A stretch of 64,000 nt of DNA from Glossina fuscipes (Eukaryota; Arthropoda; Insecta; Diptera; Glossinidae): positions 27,814,329 through 27,878,328 of the forward strand of contig NW_023998415.1 in NCBI RefSeq assembly GCF_014805625.2. The letters run 5' to 3'. Position numbers and translations under genes: made by a program. Positions within the stretch are counted from its first letter, which is position 1; each line of letters begins with the position of its first letter. The notes under the pieces were generated by a model. It searched no databases and had not been told where the DNA came from. It saw only the letters and a program-made list of their open reading frames with translations. Shown one piece after another: positions 1 to 12,499 of this stretch.

Positions 1-345
1 CACACGTAAGCAGATTATTTAAAAATATCTCAAACGGAAGTGGGCCAAGACCAATATACTACCAGATACACCGTACCAAAGTAAAATGACTTGCATTGAA
101 CAATAGTCTTCACGTGCGGTTCGATAGATAGGTCCGAAGGACAAGTTCCAAGATACCAAACAAGTCAATTCGTCCACTCTATTAAAAACTTTCGAAAAAT
201 CAATATTCGGCAAAGTCTTGAAAAGTATTCTCAGCCGATTCTAATAGATTCGCAAAGCTTGATCTTCATTTCATGCCGGCTTTGTAAGCCACTTGGTAAC
301 TTACCGTTCGAAGAGTTTAAGCAAAGCGTTTAGCTTCGCTACCTC
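1..345 (-). mobile_element. LINE (non-LTR) reverse transcriptase fragment, degenerate, runs off the window
   Basis: On the minus strand the frame ending near position 19 reads NIDFSKVFNRVDEL, then LVSW, then YGVSGSILVLAHF. Non-LTR reverse transcriptases of the jockey/I type carry DFSKAFDRVDH, a following LLSW segment and GVPQGSILGPLLF in the same order. Upstream (positions about 220-345) another frame gives LLKLFER and SSFANLLESAENTF, which resemble the LSKLFER and RSTVTNLLEF blocks that precede DFSKAFD. The blocks lie in different frames with stops between them, and the spacing from DFSK to GVSGS is about 12 residues short, so the copy has indels and is dead. It probably continues left of the window. 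The clade is not certain: jockey-like or I-like are both possible. Confidence 0.55.
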
Positions 346-613
346 TTCGCTCCGTTTCTGCGAAGTGGAATGACTTAACTGAAAATTTTTGTTGCCGGAC
401 ATTTGTTGAATATATTTACAACTTTAGCCGCACATGCATGAATTGTACGAGAAAGTAACTAAGGATCCAGGGTAGGGTGTACAGAACGCTTGAGGTGAGA
501 AAATGATTCAAATAATTTCTCTTTTACGAATTTCAAGAGCAAACGAGTCAATCGGAATCGGACACAATTACATGTGGTAGACTAGTATAAGAGTACGACT
601 TTTCAAAGAACAA

Positions 614-617
<4 letters not shown>

Positions 618-651
<34 letters not shown>
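618..651. repeat. (TA)n microsatellite
   Basis: An uninterrupted TA dinucleotide run of about 33 bp, followed by TCTATAACTATG. Confidence 0.95.
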
Positions 652-653
<2 letters not shown>

Positions 654-1081
654 ATAACTATGTGCATTTATTTATCTGTATGTACATACAATTCAGATAA
701 ATATAATAAAATGATAGAAACTAAAAAAAAGCTGAAGAAATGCAAAATTTCAAAATGTCATCGAAACAGATATCGATATAAAATTTGACAGAAATATTCA
801 TCAGGCATTTTATCACACATAACAGTAGTCATATGTATAAGTTGAGATAGTGCTATGAAATCTTAATATATAATGTAGTACGTACACGTGATATTTATCG
901 AGAATGAATTACTCACTTGTACTACACACTACTTACTATATAGTATAGGCAGATTTCGATATTGACAAATGGACTTTTATGACAATTCATATCTCATTAG
1001 TAGCAGTTATCGTCTTTCCTTCAATAATTAGACGCTTATATTATTTGAAAATTTAGTTTTTTAGCTTATTCTCCCCTTTGC

Positions 1082-1113
1082 AAATGAGCAAATGAGCAAA
1101 TGAGCAAATGAGC
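1082..1113. repeat. Tandem octamer AAATGAGC, four copies
   Basis: Four perfect head-to-tail copies of AAATGAGC. Other four-copy short tandem repeats with 7-8-bp units occur at 27640-27670 and 33208-33238. Confidence 0.95.
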
Positions 1114-1694
1114 TTAAGAAAGAGTTCATAAATATCGTTTCAATTATATTAAAATATATCAACACCCATTTAATAAGTTTATTTAGCAGCACAGCAGCGA
1201 AAAGAAAACTTGCACATAAGTTGCACATAAATATCAGTTAATTAGCAGGCGTTGAACCCTTCCTTTCCTTATTAAAGAAAATGTTATTAGTTATCATAAG
1301 CAATTATGGAGTAAACACCTTGAGCGGCTCATTTTTTCTAGGATCTATTTTGAATATTAACGGCTTTAAGAGTGAGAGCAACGTTACGTAATATATGACG
1401 TTTTTATATAAATAATATCTCGCTATTGTCGCCTTTTCATTAAAAGCAAACCCACAAGGGTTAATTACTAAAAACTAGAACTAGAAAAATATATAGTTGT
1501 GTGGTATGTGCGTATTATTATTTTATTTTCAATGCAATTTGACCAGATGTTTAATATAACAAGTTATGCTGGTATGCCTGACTAATTCCTTTAAGTTTTA
1601 ACGTTGAAGAGGCCGCCAGCTAAACTAAAAACTTACAAAAAAAAATAAAAAATAAAAAAAAATGATTCGCATTGAGTGTGTGTATTGGTTTCCT

Positions 1695-1741
<47 letters not shown>
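1695..1741. repeat. Compound (TC)n(TA)n microsatellite
   Basis: About eight TC units run directly into about fifteen TA units. Confidence 0.95.
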
Positions 1742-1747
<6 letters not shown>

Positions 1748-1805
1748 CAAATTTGTAGTAATCCTTAGTTCCTTAGAAGCAATACAAATATTTTATTAGT
1801 TTTCG

Positions 1806-1860
1806 TTTTTTGTTTTTTTTTTTGTTTTTTTTGTTTTTTTGTTTTTTTGTTTTTTTTTTT
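1806..1860. repeat. T-rich tract with regularly spaced G
   Basis: Runs of 7-11 T are separated by single G residues, in the manner of a degenerate (T7G)n tract. Confidence 0.9.
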
Positions 1861-2185
1861 TAAATATTGTAATGCATCAACACTTCATCAATTGCTGTGG
1901 TCATTCTATATTGAGACGGACATCAAAAACATCCATCAAAATGAACATTGAGACTGAAGAGGATGTATAACAACAACAATAACAATACCCAAGTGATTGT
2001 GGAATACAAATTAAAAAACATTTCTCGTATTGTTTGTGAAAAGTTGAAAGTATTCACTTTCCGGCTTTTTACAGTTGATTGCTTAAACAAGTGGGCTTGC
2101 GAAGGACTTCCCTGTTGTTAAGAATGAAAGACAAAAATATATAAAAACAAAAAAAAAAAAAAAAAACTGAAAGTAAAACAAATAA

Positions 2186-2189
<4 letters not shown>

Positions 2190-2230
<41 letters not shown>
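2190..2230. repeat. (AT)n microsatellite
   Basis: About twenty AT units, preceded at 2149-2166 by an A-rich run. Confidence 0.95.
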
Positions 2231-2233
<3 letters not shown>

Positions 2234-3875
2234 TGCATTAATGATTCGATATGCAATTTATAACATTCAGAAAGTTTGCATTCTATTGACTTAAATGCAG
2301 CTAATGTTTGATTATAGGCTTTATTTGGCGTAGAGAAAACAATGCGATCGTATCGCCTTGTTTACCCACAACCATCATAAAAGCTTTGTCCAGTTACTTT
2401 GCAAAATGAAATCGTAGAAGTGCATCATACGTATTCATAAATTTTATGCATATAAACAAGCACGGAAAGGATTATTACGTTTATATTAATGTAAAATTAA
2501 GTTGTATGTATAAGCTTATGAGAAACATGTCGCTCCCTACATTGTCGAGCCTTAAATATTGGATAATCTTAACAACTTTTTAATTGCCTCATGCACCTAC
2601 TATCGAGCTATTTATCTTTGACTTCTGTTTATAGCAAAGCAAGAAAAAGAAATCAATCGTGTATATCTCGGGAGTAAAGGATTTGAAAGTGTTAATCACT
2701 CTTTTGAAAGTCAAACATTGTCACGCACGTAATCTTAGCTTTCCAAGTGCCCGTTAAGAGTAAGCAATAGATGTCAATGGGAGCTATGTGCACTTGAATT
2801 CGCGATTGCCACGGAAATTTAATTGTCGTAAATAAATAAATCAGTAATGATATATCAATAGAAAATTACGGTCCCATTATTGTTCTTATTTAAGATCAAG
2901 TGTGCCTTAGATGTCTTCAGTTTCTCTGAACAACTCAGTCAAATATTCATTTCAGCTCGTCTCGGGCATAAGTGGCTTTTATTTAGATCGTTATATCCGC
3001 TATTGTTTTCCAACCGAATCCATCGGCTCACATTTGAAGCCCCGCCTCTTATATGCATTCACAAGCGGGCAACTGATTCTTCTGCTTAATTATATATGAT
3101 TATTGTCTTTGTCTTGGGGTTGACCACCGAAATCTTTAGTTAGTTAATTAGACAAGTAAGCTAACCGTAAATTTTATAATTTTTGCCAATCACTGGCTGA
3201 AGGTATAGACCTTTTTCACGTGTCTTCGCCCCTCATTCAATTTCAGATAAGTTCAAGTTGTGGCATAAGCGCAGAGACAACCGTTACATCTGACCACTAA
3301 AGCACGGCGCACTATTTAACATTTAACATCATTAACTTGATATATTCTTTTAATTGAATATTTGGGTGCGGTTTTCCGATCGAGAACAACAATGAACGAA
3401 CAGGAAAATAAAACTCACTTGCCCTGAAACGAGCCTTGGACGCTTTAAAAATTAAGCACAACAAAATGTTTGGTTAACTTTGGCTTAGTTGTACGATAGT
3501 AATTGTTTTGTGTGCCAAAGTTAAGGAGAATGAGTGTCAAAAATATTTATTGCAAAATTTGCCTCAGTCTCTCCTAAGCGCTGCAGACTATTGGTGATGA
3601 CAAGAGTAGCTTGAAATTTTTTAAGTATGATAGCAGTTGCTGCCTCTGTCGGCCGATGGCGTTCTTACCTTTCCGACTTCAACTTTGCAAAATTTCAAAA
3701 ATTCAAAGTTCGAAGCTTTAGATTTCTTCCCATCTTATATGTTATGTGTGTTGAAATACGGGCTAGATAGGCCAGAACAGAACGCTCAGGCATGTTATGC
3801 GTACAGTGTATAGATTGGCTTGCTTGACGCCTCATATTCGACGTTTCCTAATTGGTTTATTTTTAAAGCCTGTCG

Positions 3876-3910
3876 CAGTGTGTGTGTGGGTGTGTGTGTG
3901 TGTGTGTGTG
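3876..3910. repeat. (TG)n microsatellite with one GGG interruption
   Basis: A TG run broken once by GGG. It creates the glycine/valine/cysteine-rich part of an open frame at 3820-4104, which I therefore do not call as a gene. Confidence 0.95.
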
Positions 3911-6581
3911 CTGACAAACGCAATAACAAAACGAATATGCATCAATTTATCGAGAGTTTGAATATAAATGAAACCGAATTTTTAGTTTGTCAGGATATTG
4001 ATGATTTTTCGCTTGCAATGCAGTCTTTTTCCAATTTTTTTTTTGTATTATTTTTATGTTTTTTATATGCAACGTTAATGTTTGAAACTATGCCGACATG
4101 TTGACAATAACAATAAAAATATCAACAATTGCAACAACAATGACTACACACGATTGTGGTCAAATTTTCAATCTTTTGTTTTGAATCAATACTTCAATAC
4201 ATGAATGCGTACATTTTCAATTTTAAATACACTGAAGAAAAACGCAAACAGAAATCATTCGAATTCAAGAGAGAGAGAGAGAGAGTAGATAATACAACAG
4301 ATTTGTGTTGTTTGGCGAATTGAAAACTAAATCTATACCTAGAAGGTATCGTAATATTTCTGGGGATCGTGGGATAACTAGCTGAAATGATCCGGCTGCT
4401 TATGGCCACTCCTTCTACCGAATTGTTTATACAGCACGTTAATGCGTAATATTTTGAGATAATATTTAAGTTTTTTTGAAATTTTACTTAATTTCGGACG
4501 ACATTGTATGGAAAAGTCTAAGATTTTCCAAAAAAAAAAAAAACCATTAGTAAGATGAATCAATATTCTAAGTGTACGCATATCTTCTTTTTTTGGCATC
4601 CACGTCTCTCTCTCTCTCTCGTGAAATGCAATTTTTCAAATTGCAGTCGAGTTTCAATCATTATGTTGGCATGGCATGGCAAGACTTATCGAGGTTCTAT
4701 TTTAATCTTTAATAACCATAACAACTGACAATTACTACCCTTGACCGCATGAAGCCTCCTTCGACAATGCTCTACAAATTTGTAGGATTGCTCTCATTTT
4801 TATTCATTGCATATTCGCTTGAATTGTTTGGATTGCAAACTGAAGTGCATTTGTATTAGTTGTGTTTTCTTTGTAAAAAATATAAAAGTTTACCGACTTT
4901 ATTTATAGGTTTTCACAGTAACTTCAACAAAAGCGAAGTGAAATGAATAGCATTTTATTGCATAAGAGCTTTGCGATGCAATTTTCACTTACAACATTAC
5001 TGGGAGAGGAAGGAGGGAGGCAATAAGAAAAAAATTTGTATATCTTTTTTACTTTTACTGCCTCTTATCCAACAAATCATTTACTTTACTGTACTTTAAA
5101 ATTAAACTTTAAAATTAAGCTTAATAATGCCTATGAACTACGTATAAATAGCAACGAAGACAAACAAAATTCTGCACTATTCGCATGCTTAAAAACTCGT
5201 CATGCATATGCAATCACTTTCGAACTAACCAAAGTTATCGATGCTTTAAGGCAGCATCTTTTACGAATAAGAAACTGGACAAGTGAAGCGAGCCGTCATT
5301 TACGGGATGTATATCCCCCGTAAGCTTTTTGAAGCTTATCTGCATACACTTCGATTCATGGAGTTCTTATTGGTTGGTCATAACTCAAATATTGGGAATT
5401 GTTTAAGTCCAAGAAAAAAAAAAAAACGCTTCAAAGCATTTCCAAGCTTTTATATTCAATGACTTCAATGACTACAATCGCACAAATCGCTTGTGTGTTC
5501 GTGTGGCTTATAATAGGTTTTGACTTCCTTTGCAACTTCTATTGACAGAGCTAGTGTTAGTTGTTATTAGGCTGACTGAAATGTTTTCGACATGACCATA
5601 AAAGTGCTAGCGTTTGATCACCAAAGTTAGGAAATACGTAAGCGCGTGCATTGATCAACACCCAGCAACAATTATATCCATTTTAGACGTAAGGCGGTAA
5701 TTTAACACTCGATTGAGTTAATCGATGAGAGTGTTTTTGTGAAAAGTGGAAAAACTGAGTTTGATTAGTCGTCTTATGCTTTTGAAAGTCAATGCGTCCA
5801 GACAATTTAAAAGGGAATTGGATGGTGTGGGTACGGGTGCTCAGTACCGTCATGATTGACTTCAATGCAACGTTTGCTCACAATAGAGCAAAAACACCGA
5901 GGCACAAAGCGATGGCTACAATCAACAAATTATACGTGAAAGGAGGTTTGACTGGCTTCATCGCCAACCCCAACCACCACATCGTTCAGGGCTAACTCGA
6001 AGGCGCTTTATTATCTATAGAAAACCCTCGAAAGAATATCCCCGGGAAAAAGATTTGCTCTCAATAGCTAAATAGAAGATAAGATTATAGCTGAACCTGA
6101 TAGGTATTTTAACGGTTTTGAAGCATGATTCCACAAAGAAGCTACCGGAATATTACAGAACCGTTGAAATGATTGTAACACTTTTGAAAAAGCTTACATT
6201 GATGAAGAAAGTTGGTTTTAGAACATACGTACCTACTTGGACCGGAAGCATGGACTTTGTTTTTCTTTAAGCGAATACGTTTCATTTAAAAAAATATCAG
6301 TTGACATAAGATACGTCAGGGCTGCTTGTGTCTTATCTGCGTCTTAGACGAGGCAATTGATAAGAACACGGTTTAGACATATTTTTGCTTACCAGGTTCT
6401 ATTGACGTTCGTTTATCTTGGCTAACTGCGCCATCGCAAATGGAAAGAGCAAGTGAAGTTTATCCGTAAAAAGATTACAAGTGTTTCGTTCGTTCATTTT
6501 GTCTCGATGTGCTCGCACTTTTTCATTCGCTTCGCTTACGAACGAAGTCACGGGCTAGGTTGAGGGAATCTCGGCGCTTTC

Positions 6582-6756
6582 TATCCCTAATCACATCCGC
6601 CTGAGTGGCGGAAGGCGAGGAATCTCGACTAGCAAGTCAATGGTCGTGGGTTCGAATCTCAAGTGCGGTAGAGTTTTTCATAAAAGCCGATAGCCTTAGA
6701 TGCTAGTGCTTTTAAGAAATTAATAATAATAATAATAATAATAATATCCCTAATCA
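6582..6756 (+). mobile_element. tRNA-derived SINE with target-site duplications
   Basis: The element proper is 6594-6744. It is bracketed by two identical 12-bp copies of TATCCCTAATCA (6582-6593 and 6745-6756), as expected of a target-site duplication. Its head resembles a tRNA: an A-box-like CGCCTGAGTGG at 6598-6608, a D-arm-like GAGTGGCGGAAGGCG, and a B box GGTTCGAATCTC at 6649-6660. GAGTGG followed by AAGGCG recalls class II (Ser/Leu) tRNAs, but the anticodon arm is mispaired and no functional tRNA folds. A tRNA-unrelated body of about 50 bp follows, then a tail of AAT trinucleotides (about 6719-6744). Known SINEs carry RNA polymerase III boxes and are moved by a partner LINE. A TAA/AAT tail suggests, as an inference, an I-type LINE partner. 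Confidence 0.85.
6598..6660 (+). promoter_or_regulatory. Internal RNA polymerase III promoter of the SINE (A and B boxes)
   Basis: The A-box-like CGCCTGAGTGG matches 8 of 11 positions of a serine tRNA A box as I know it. The B box GGTTCGAATCTC at 6649-6660 agrees with GGTTCGANTCC except at the end. The boxes are about 40 bp apart, within the tRNA range. Confidence 0.65.
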
Positions 6757-7665
6757 TAATTTAAGAATATATTTTAAATTCTTATTATTGATTACTCTGG
6801 ACGTCAAAAATCGACATTAAAAGATGAAAAGGCAACACAAGCAACCAACCAGCTGCATATCGAGCATGCAGTAGAGCATTGAAGCTCTCTTCAATCGTTA
6901 TTACATGTTATTCTATTATTTTTTCAGCTTAACAAACGAGCGCTAAAATCTTTAGTGTACAGAGCGTGATTTTTAACATGTCGTTCTGTTTACCTACATA
7001 AGATTTGCCATTGTTTCAATTATGTGTTCATAGAATTTCCCATGGGTTGCGTTTGCATCCGATCTAACATATACTTAATAGTCCATTTGTTTAAAATCAT
7101 TTTCTATGAATACATATATAGTATGCAATGCACATGAATATGTGAATAAAATAAAATTACGGTTTTCGTTGTGGGCGACTCATGCTATGCCAGCGTAGAT
7201 ATATGAATTTATTATTTATATGGTAATGGCTGGTCTTAATTTGTCGTCCAACAAAAAGGGATCTAGTTTTACGTTGCGTTTATACCATTCATCAAAAGTA
7301 GTATCAAGCATACATATAATGTTACATATGCCTAATACGGAAATGCAATCTACGCTCCTAAAATAAGGTGGAAAGTTGAAATTGAAAATAAGTTCAATTT
7401 GAGTTTTCTAAGTATTTATTTATCATTCTTATCTATGTTGTAGACCCTATGTGTTGCTTAACATTCATTAATACTCCCTTATGTGGCGTTAACGTAATAT
7501 AAATTTTATACATTGCAGCTTATCGTAAAGTGTATATAATAAAATCGACTTTTCGTTCATTTAATTGCACAAATCGTGTGCGTGTCAATGATATATCGCA
7601 TAGCTTATATTCTCGCGTTATGACATTAAAGAGTACATCAATAAAAATCAAAATTTATTTTTTTA

Positions 7666-7700
<35 letters not shown>

Positions 7701-7800
7701 ACAAGAGAAAAATAAGTGAAAGCAATATAACGGGCCATGGCCCACAAATGAATGCCCTACTACTACTATTCTTATTCATGCAATGAATGGTTCGTGCCGA
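6757..7800. other. AT-rich non-coding stretch
   Basis: I see no gene. It includes an A run of about 31 bases (7668-7698) and, just after it, the perfect 12-bp palindrome GGGCCATGGCCC at 7732-7743. Confidence 0.6.
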
Positions 7801-7983
7801 CCCAGCCAAAATTGTTATCTGTAGGTTGAACACAAGAAAACAAGGCAAACATACAGCCAGACAAGCGGAAATCGTTTCAGAAATCGATTCTGAATCGATG
7901 ATGTAACAAGAGATGAGTCTATCTTGGGCCCTTCTGGGTGTTGCACACATCAGCACATTTGACAACAAGTGGTGCAGGCCATA
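7801..7983 (+). repeat. Interspersed repeat copy a (GGACAGAC/GTCY family)
   Basis: Contains GTAGGTTGAACACAAG, a degenerate ACAGCCAGACAAGCGG core, the inverted pair ATCGATTC/GAATCGAT, then TTCTGGGTGTTGCACACATC and AACAAGTGGTGCAGG at the end. The same blocks in the same order recur in the copies near 13.1, 16.1 and 60.4 kb. As I recall, many higher flies have dispersed repeats of this shape, with GTCCGTCTG-type tandem units; the mini-me elements are one described case. Confidence 0.65.
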
Positions 7984-10900
7984 ATAAAAACACTTCTAAA
8001 CAATCACATATTCACACTTAATTGAGTTTAAGTAGATGTTGTTCTTAAAAGATCACAAGAACACTGTTTCGCGATATCAAAAAAGGGAAAAAAGTGCTCT
8101 GAAAATGTCATAACAACTTTAATAAAGGGAGGGGAAAGTAAAGAGTTTTTAGGCGCTTAACACTTTATCTTCGGATATAATAGAGATATGAATACTTTGA
8201 GGTACATTTGTGTTCGATTTATAAGAGAGGTTATATACTAGGGACGACGGGCTCGCAGGAAACGTTTCTTCGGTTATTATATATATAATTTTGGTGGCCT
8301 TAAAGCCACAAATTATGTCAAGTCTACGAAATTTACACCTTTTGCAATATTAAATGCCCTTTATATGTCTTTACAATAGTACAAAGTATATATAGCTTTG
8401 CTCGGTTACAATGCTTTTACGAAAAAGTTGCCGTTTATGGGTATTTTGAAACTATCTTTTTGGTTTGTACATTAAAAGGAAAGCGTTTTTCATCTCTTTC
8501 AAGAAACAAAGTAAATATATGGACAATAAAATGCAAATTATCCCTGTTCGTGTCACATCTCTCAAGCTTAACGTGGCAAGTGACAATTCTTCGAAGAAAA
8601 TAAAAAAAAAGAATTATTTTGCACACATTTTATAACCTGAAAGAAACCGCAAAGTCATACGAAACACAACTTGAAACAACAGAGAAAATTGCCGGTTAAT
8701 TCTGTTACAATTGATGATAGAGTGTCTTATCAGGAAGAAGTGAACGCTGAAGAATGAAGAAAATGGCGTACGCTCGCTCGTATTAAAATTAAAATACATT
8801 GTCCGGCCAAATTTTATTCAAGCACTCATCCCTATCCGCATGCACGAAATACATAAGCCCATGACAGATTGTATTGTGGAAAATGGTACAATGGTACAAT
8901 ATTCTGTGTGCTTGTGCTATGTATGTTTATTTATTTAAAATTTTCTCTGGGTTTTTTTTTTCTTTTTTCTTTTGATTTACTTATGGTTTTACTTGGCTAG
9001 CACTTAATAATTATCGACCGAGCAATGAGTTCTTTTTATTTAACCTGAACCTTCCACCAACACAGAGATGTGAAAATACTACTCAATTATAAGCTTACAC
9101 ATGTAGCTAAGTTAAATGGTATTTAGTCCACACTTGTGTAAAGTACAGTTACACGCGAACATTACCAACCAAGTGGAAATTTTATTAAAGACAATATTCA
9201 TCGGTATTGTTCAAGAGCATGACACACAACAACACGCTATCAAATAAGCCTGACGTGCCATGACAGATGGTCAGCTCTAAATTGTACACTCATCGATATC
9301 AACCAAATAACAACGAATATGTGAAAGTGGCGCAAAAAAAAAAAAAAAAAAAAAAACTTCAACGTCATCATCAACATGAATGTCATCGCACATCGTACAT
9401 GGATATCAACTGCAGTTAACTTTTTCTCTACATGACACTTAAGCATCTACGTACTAAAAGAGGAGAACAGAGAGAGAGAGAGAGAGAGCATAAAATACCT
9501 ATAAATAGATGCTATACACTTTATACTTCCTCAGCCGTTAACATAGTTGACTCTATACATATCAATATGGATGATGTGTGTTGTGATGTGTGGTAAATTG
9601 TAAAGGTTTTACTAGGCATCATAGACACCCCTGGCCCGCCTATCCTCCTGCCAACCGAATATCACGCATAATAACTTTCTCTCTCTCGTACTCGTACTTG
9701 GGCCCCCATCCCTCTATTACTGTTGACTTCATTGTCATCGTTAACTGTTTGTGGTCTCAGTTTTAAGGGTGGCTTTTTCTTCAATTTTACAACGCACAGG
9801 CCCTTCCAAGAATACTTATATTGTGTGAGTGGCGGACGTATATACGCTCAAATATATTTACACTTCTCAACTTGTTCACTACTATAGTCTATAAGTTGTC
9901 ATTTTATATACGCGTTTGGTACAGTTTGTATTCTGGTATTGTTGTTGTCTATATAACGGTAAACCGTTGCGCCCAATCCCTCCGCCCCTTACCACTTCCA
10001 ACTAAGAGTACCTTCTTGCATTTAGCCGCTCATCTACTACTCGTTTTGTACACTCTGCTTATAAGTCTGCAATAAAGAACTCCCCTACTATTTTCATTCA
10101 TTTATCTGGATACGCGTATATAAGTAAATTTAAAATGGGTTTGAGTTACTTATTGATAAACAAACGGCAACTGAATATCATAGATTTAAATCTTATGTAT
10201 ATGTGTACACACTACCCATACAAGAAAACGGAAAGGACTTATTAGTACAGTACGCGGAAAAAGTGGAATTTTACGCATACAGTCAGGACACTGTGCTAGC
10301 TAGCGTGTAAACGTACATATATACGATTGAAATGAAAATGAAAAGTTTTTTCCTATGATTATTAATATGCAGTACGAGGACTAATTGGAAAATCCTTCGC
10401 TCATTGCATATTTTTTATCAAAAAAAAAAAAAAAAAAAAAAAAAAAACGGAGAATACAACATACTCTAAATAGATAGATCGAAAGGTTTCTTCAATAAGC
10501 TTGAGGTTAAATCTCAGTGAATTTGTCTAAAATGAAACGATTAACCGAAAAGTGATATTATTTCAATAAAATTGATTAGAGATGTCGTTAAAGATGTGGT
10601 TAGGAGGAAAAACAAAATTTTTGAATTGACTTATGCACCTATTGCCTATCGAACTGTTGAAATTGGCTTCGATTAAGAGAAGTTATATCAAATCAAGAAG
10701 CGTAATCTCGAAAAGTCTCGAAAGGTGAAAAACATTTATGGAGAAAGAAAGAGAATCCGGTTTTCAGGATACGCTTCAATAATAGTTACAATCTCAACAA
10801 GAGACTCGGTGCGTTAGGGTTCAGTTAAACCTCTGCCTTATCTTATCATTTGGTCAATTACTTTCGCATATAACGGTTAAATACTATATTTATTGATAAA

Positions 10901-12186
10901 TCATGTCGAAAAACATCGTGGCGACTGATCAAATTTTCCATACCTTGGTGCATCTATTTTTGCTCCATTTTACGGAAGTGTGTGTGTATTGACTTTCGAC
11001 TACGAACCCCATCCAATAGTACCGCTACTTCAAATTTTTTCTTTAAACTGAAACCATTCGTATATGCGTATACATATATTATACGATATTTGGTGTTTGG
11101 ATCGAAACCAAATAGTATTTGGAGATTGAAAAAATCATTTAGAAAATTTCATTCTTCTGTTTGAAACGTTGTGCAGGCTTAGGACGTGCTATTGGCAATG
11201 CACTTTTACTAGCTTAATAGATTTGCGCAGCAGCGAAGCTTCAGATCAGTATTAACAAATTATCAACATTAGGAATGAGGAGAAATTAAAGGAATCGAAG
11301 AACAAGCAAAAAAAAAAGTTCACTGAAGAGGAGAGACGGACCTTTTTAAGAGGAAAGCCTTGCAGTTGATTTGTCGTGCCTGGGCGGTGGTTGCGTTTTT
11401 TTTTTTTTTTTTAATTGAAAACTCGGTGGCTATGACAGTGAAAAACTCATTTTGAAAATGAAAATCCTCTCTTTGGTATCGGCATACGTAGGAGTAGCTT
11501 ATGGCAAGAAAGAAAGCAATTTTCACTTGCTTGATATCCTTCGAAACGAACTCCATTTCGGATGATTCGACAAAACGACAAAACTGTCTCCGTCAAATTT
11601 AAAAAAATGGCCACATCGGAACCATTCTGGCGAGGCATATCGCCTAGCTTGTGCCAACTTGTATTAAAGAAAAGGGAAAGAATGTTTATATGTGCATATG
11701 TATATACGTAGAAGATTTCACAAATTTTGATCTTTCTTTGATTGCCGAGTATTCTCTATTAATTTTTTATTAATAAATCATGTTTAACGTAAAAACTTGT
11801 CGAATATATCCTACGTGTACACGCACTTTCCTTTTGAATCTCGCCTTAAAGATACCGAAAGAAATGCGAATGAAAGGACTGAAAATGGTTGGAGGTTTTG
11901 AAGAATTGTGTTTCGAGAAAAGCGTCCTTAATGCTGAAATGAAACAGAGTAAAATTCGATTATTTAAACATTTTACCATTAATCTGCTACCGCAGGACCA
12001 CACAACTGTCCCTCCACGTTCGAACATTCCTTTCTTTCATTCCCTTCCCTCAAAAGCTTCATGCTAAAGCGTTGCGCTTTAACTGAAAACTGCCGAAGAC
12101 GGAGACGCACATTTTAGACTTTACGGTCTGCAAAAGGGCAGAGAAAGCGGAAACTAATTTTATAATACCTTCCCGTGCCCATGCAG
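7984..12186. other. AT-rich non-coding stretch
   Basis: I find no supported gene. It holds an A run at 9334-9356, (GA)n at about 9469-9488 and an A run at 10420-10447. Overlapping open frames on both strands at 11320-11640 and 11770-12067 have no recognised motif and no consistent coding signal. Confidence 0.5.
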
Positions 12187-12273
12187 CAATTGTCTCGTTG
12201 AAAGTTCTCTTGGAAACCCTTTGGAAACTAAATTTAAATGAAGGCAAACATTTTCTGAGAGAAGGAAAAGCAA
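12187..12273 (+). CDS. Candidate internal exon, unknown protein
   Basis: A strong acceptor (pyrimidine-rich TACCTTCCCGTGCCCATGCAG) ends at 12186 and a consensus-like donor AGCAA|GTAAGA begins at 12274. Between them 87 bp are open in only one frame, reading IVSLKVLLETLWK and then NEGKHFLREGKA. The other two frames hit stops. I do not recognise the peptide. The evidence is splice-site quality plus one open frame, and chance pseudo-exons are common over 64 kb, so this is weak. Confidence 0.2.
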
Positions 12274-12499
12274 GTAAGAATATTAGCTACGGAGAAGTTT
12301 GGCTATTAGTTACCCAACATCACTTTTATATTACATATTATTTTCATGCAAAGGTATGCTTTGCACGAAAGACGGCGTATTGGTGGATGCCCAAAAAAAA
12401 CACCACATGGCGTTATCCAAACTTAGCAAACTTGACTTACTTCCCAAAGATTTTTTTATTTTTCAGTTTACTTCATGGTAACCTCTATATAGGTTAGGA

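Larger units (their letters stand above)
346..6581. other. AT-rich non-coding stretch with simple repeats
   Basis: No convincing gene is seen in this stretch. It holds (TA)n at 618-651, an 8-bp tandem repeat at 1082-1113, (TC)n(TA)n at 1695-1741, a T/G-rich tract at 1806-1860, (TA)n at 2190-2230, (TG)n at 3876-3910, and short (GA)n or (TC)n at 4268-4285 and 4605-4620. An open frame at about 5110-5323 on the plus strand ends in IDALRQHLLRIRNWT...RDVYPP and looks mildly coding, but it has no ATG and no good acceptor. Confidence 0.6.

Noticed and set aside
5792..6240. Frame with NLKGNWMVWVRVLSTVMIDF and a later YIDEESWF that loosely recalls the VDETW block of mariner
   Set aside because: The block order and neighbouring residues do not match a transposase, and stops intervene.
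6594..6675. Functional tRNA gene
   Set aside because: Although A and B boxes are present, the anticodon arm does not pair well, and the element has a SINE body, a tail and target duplications.
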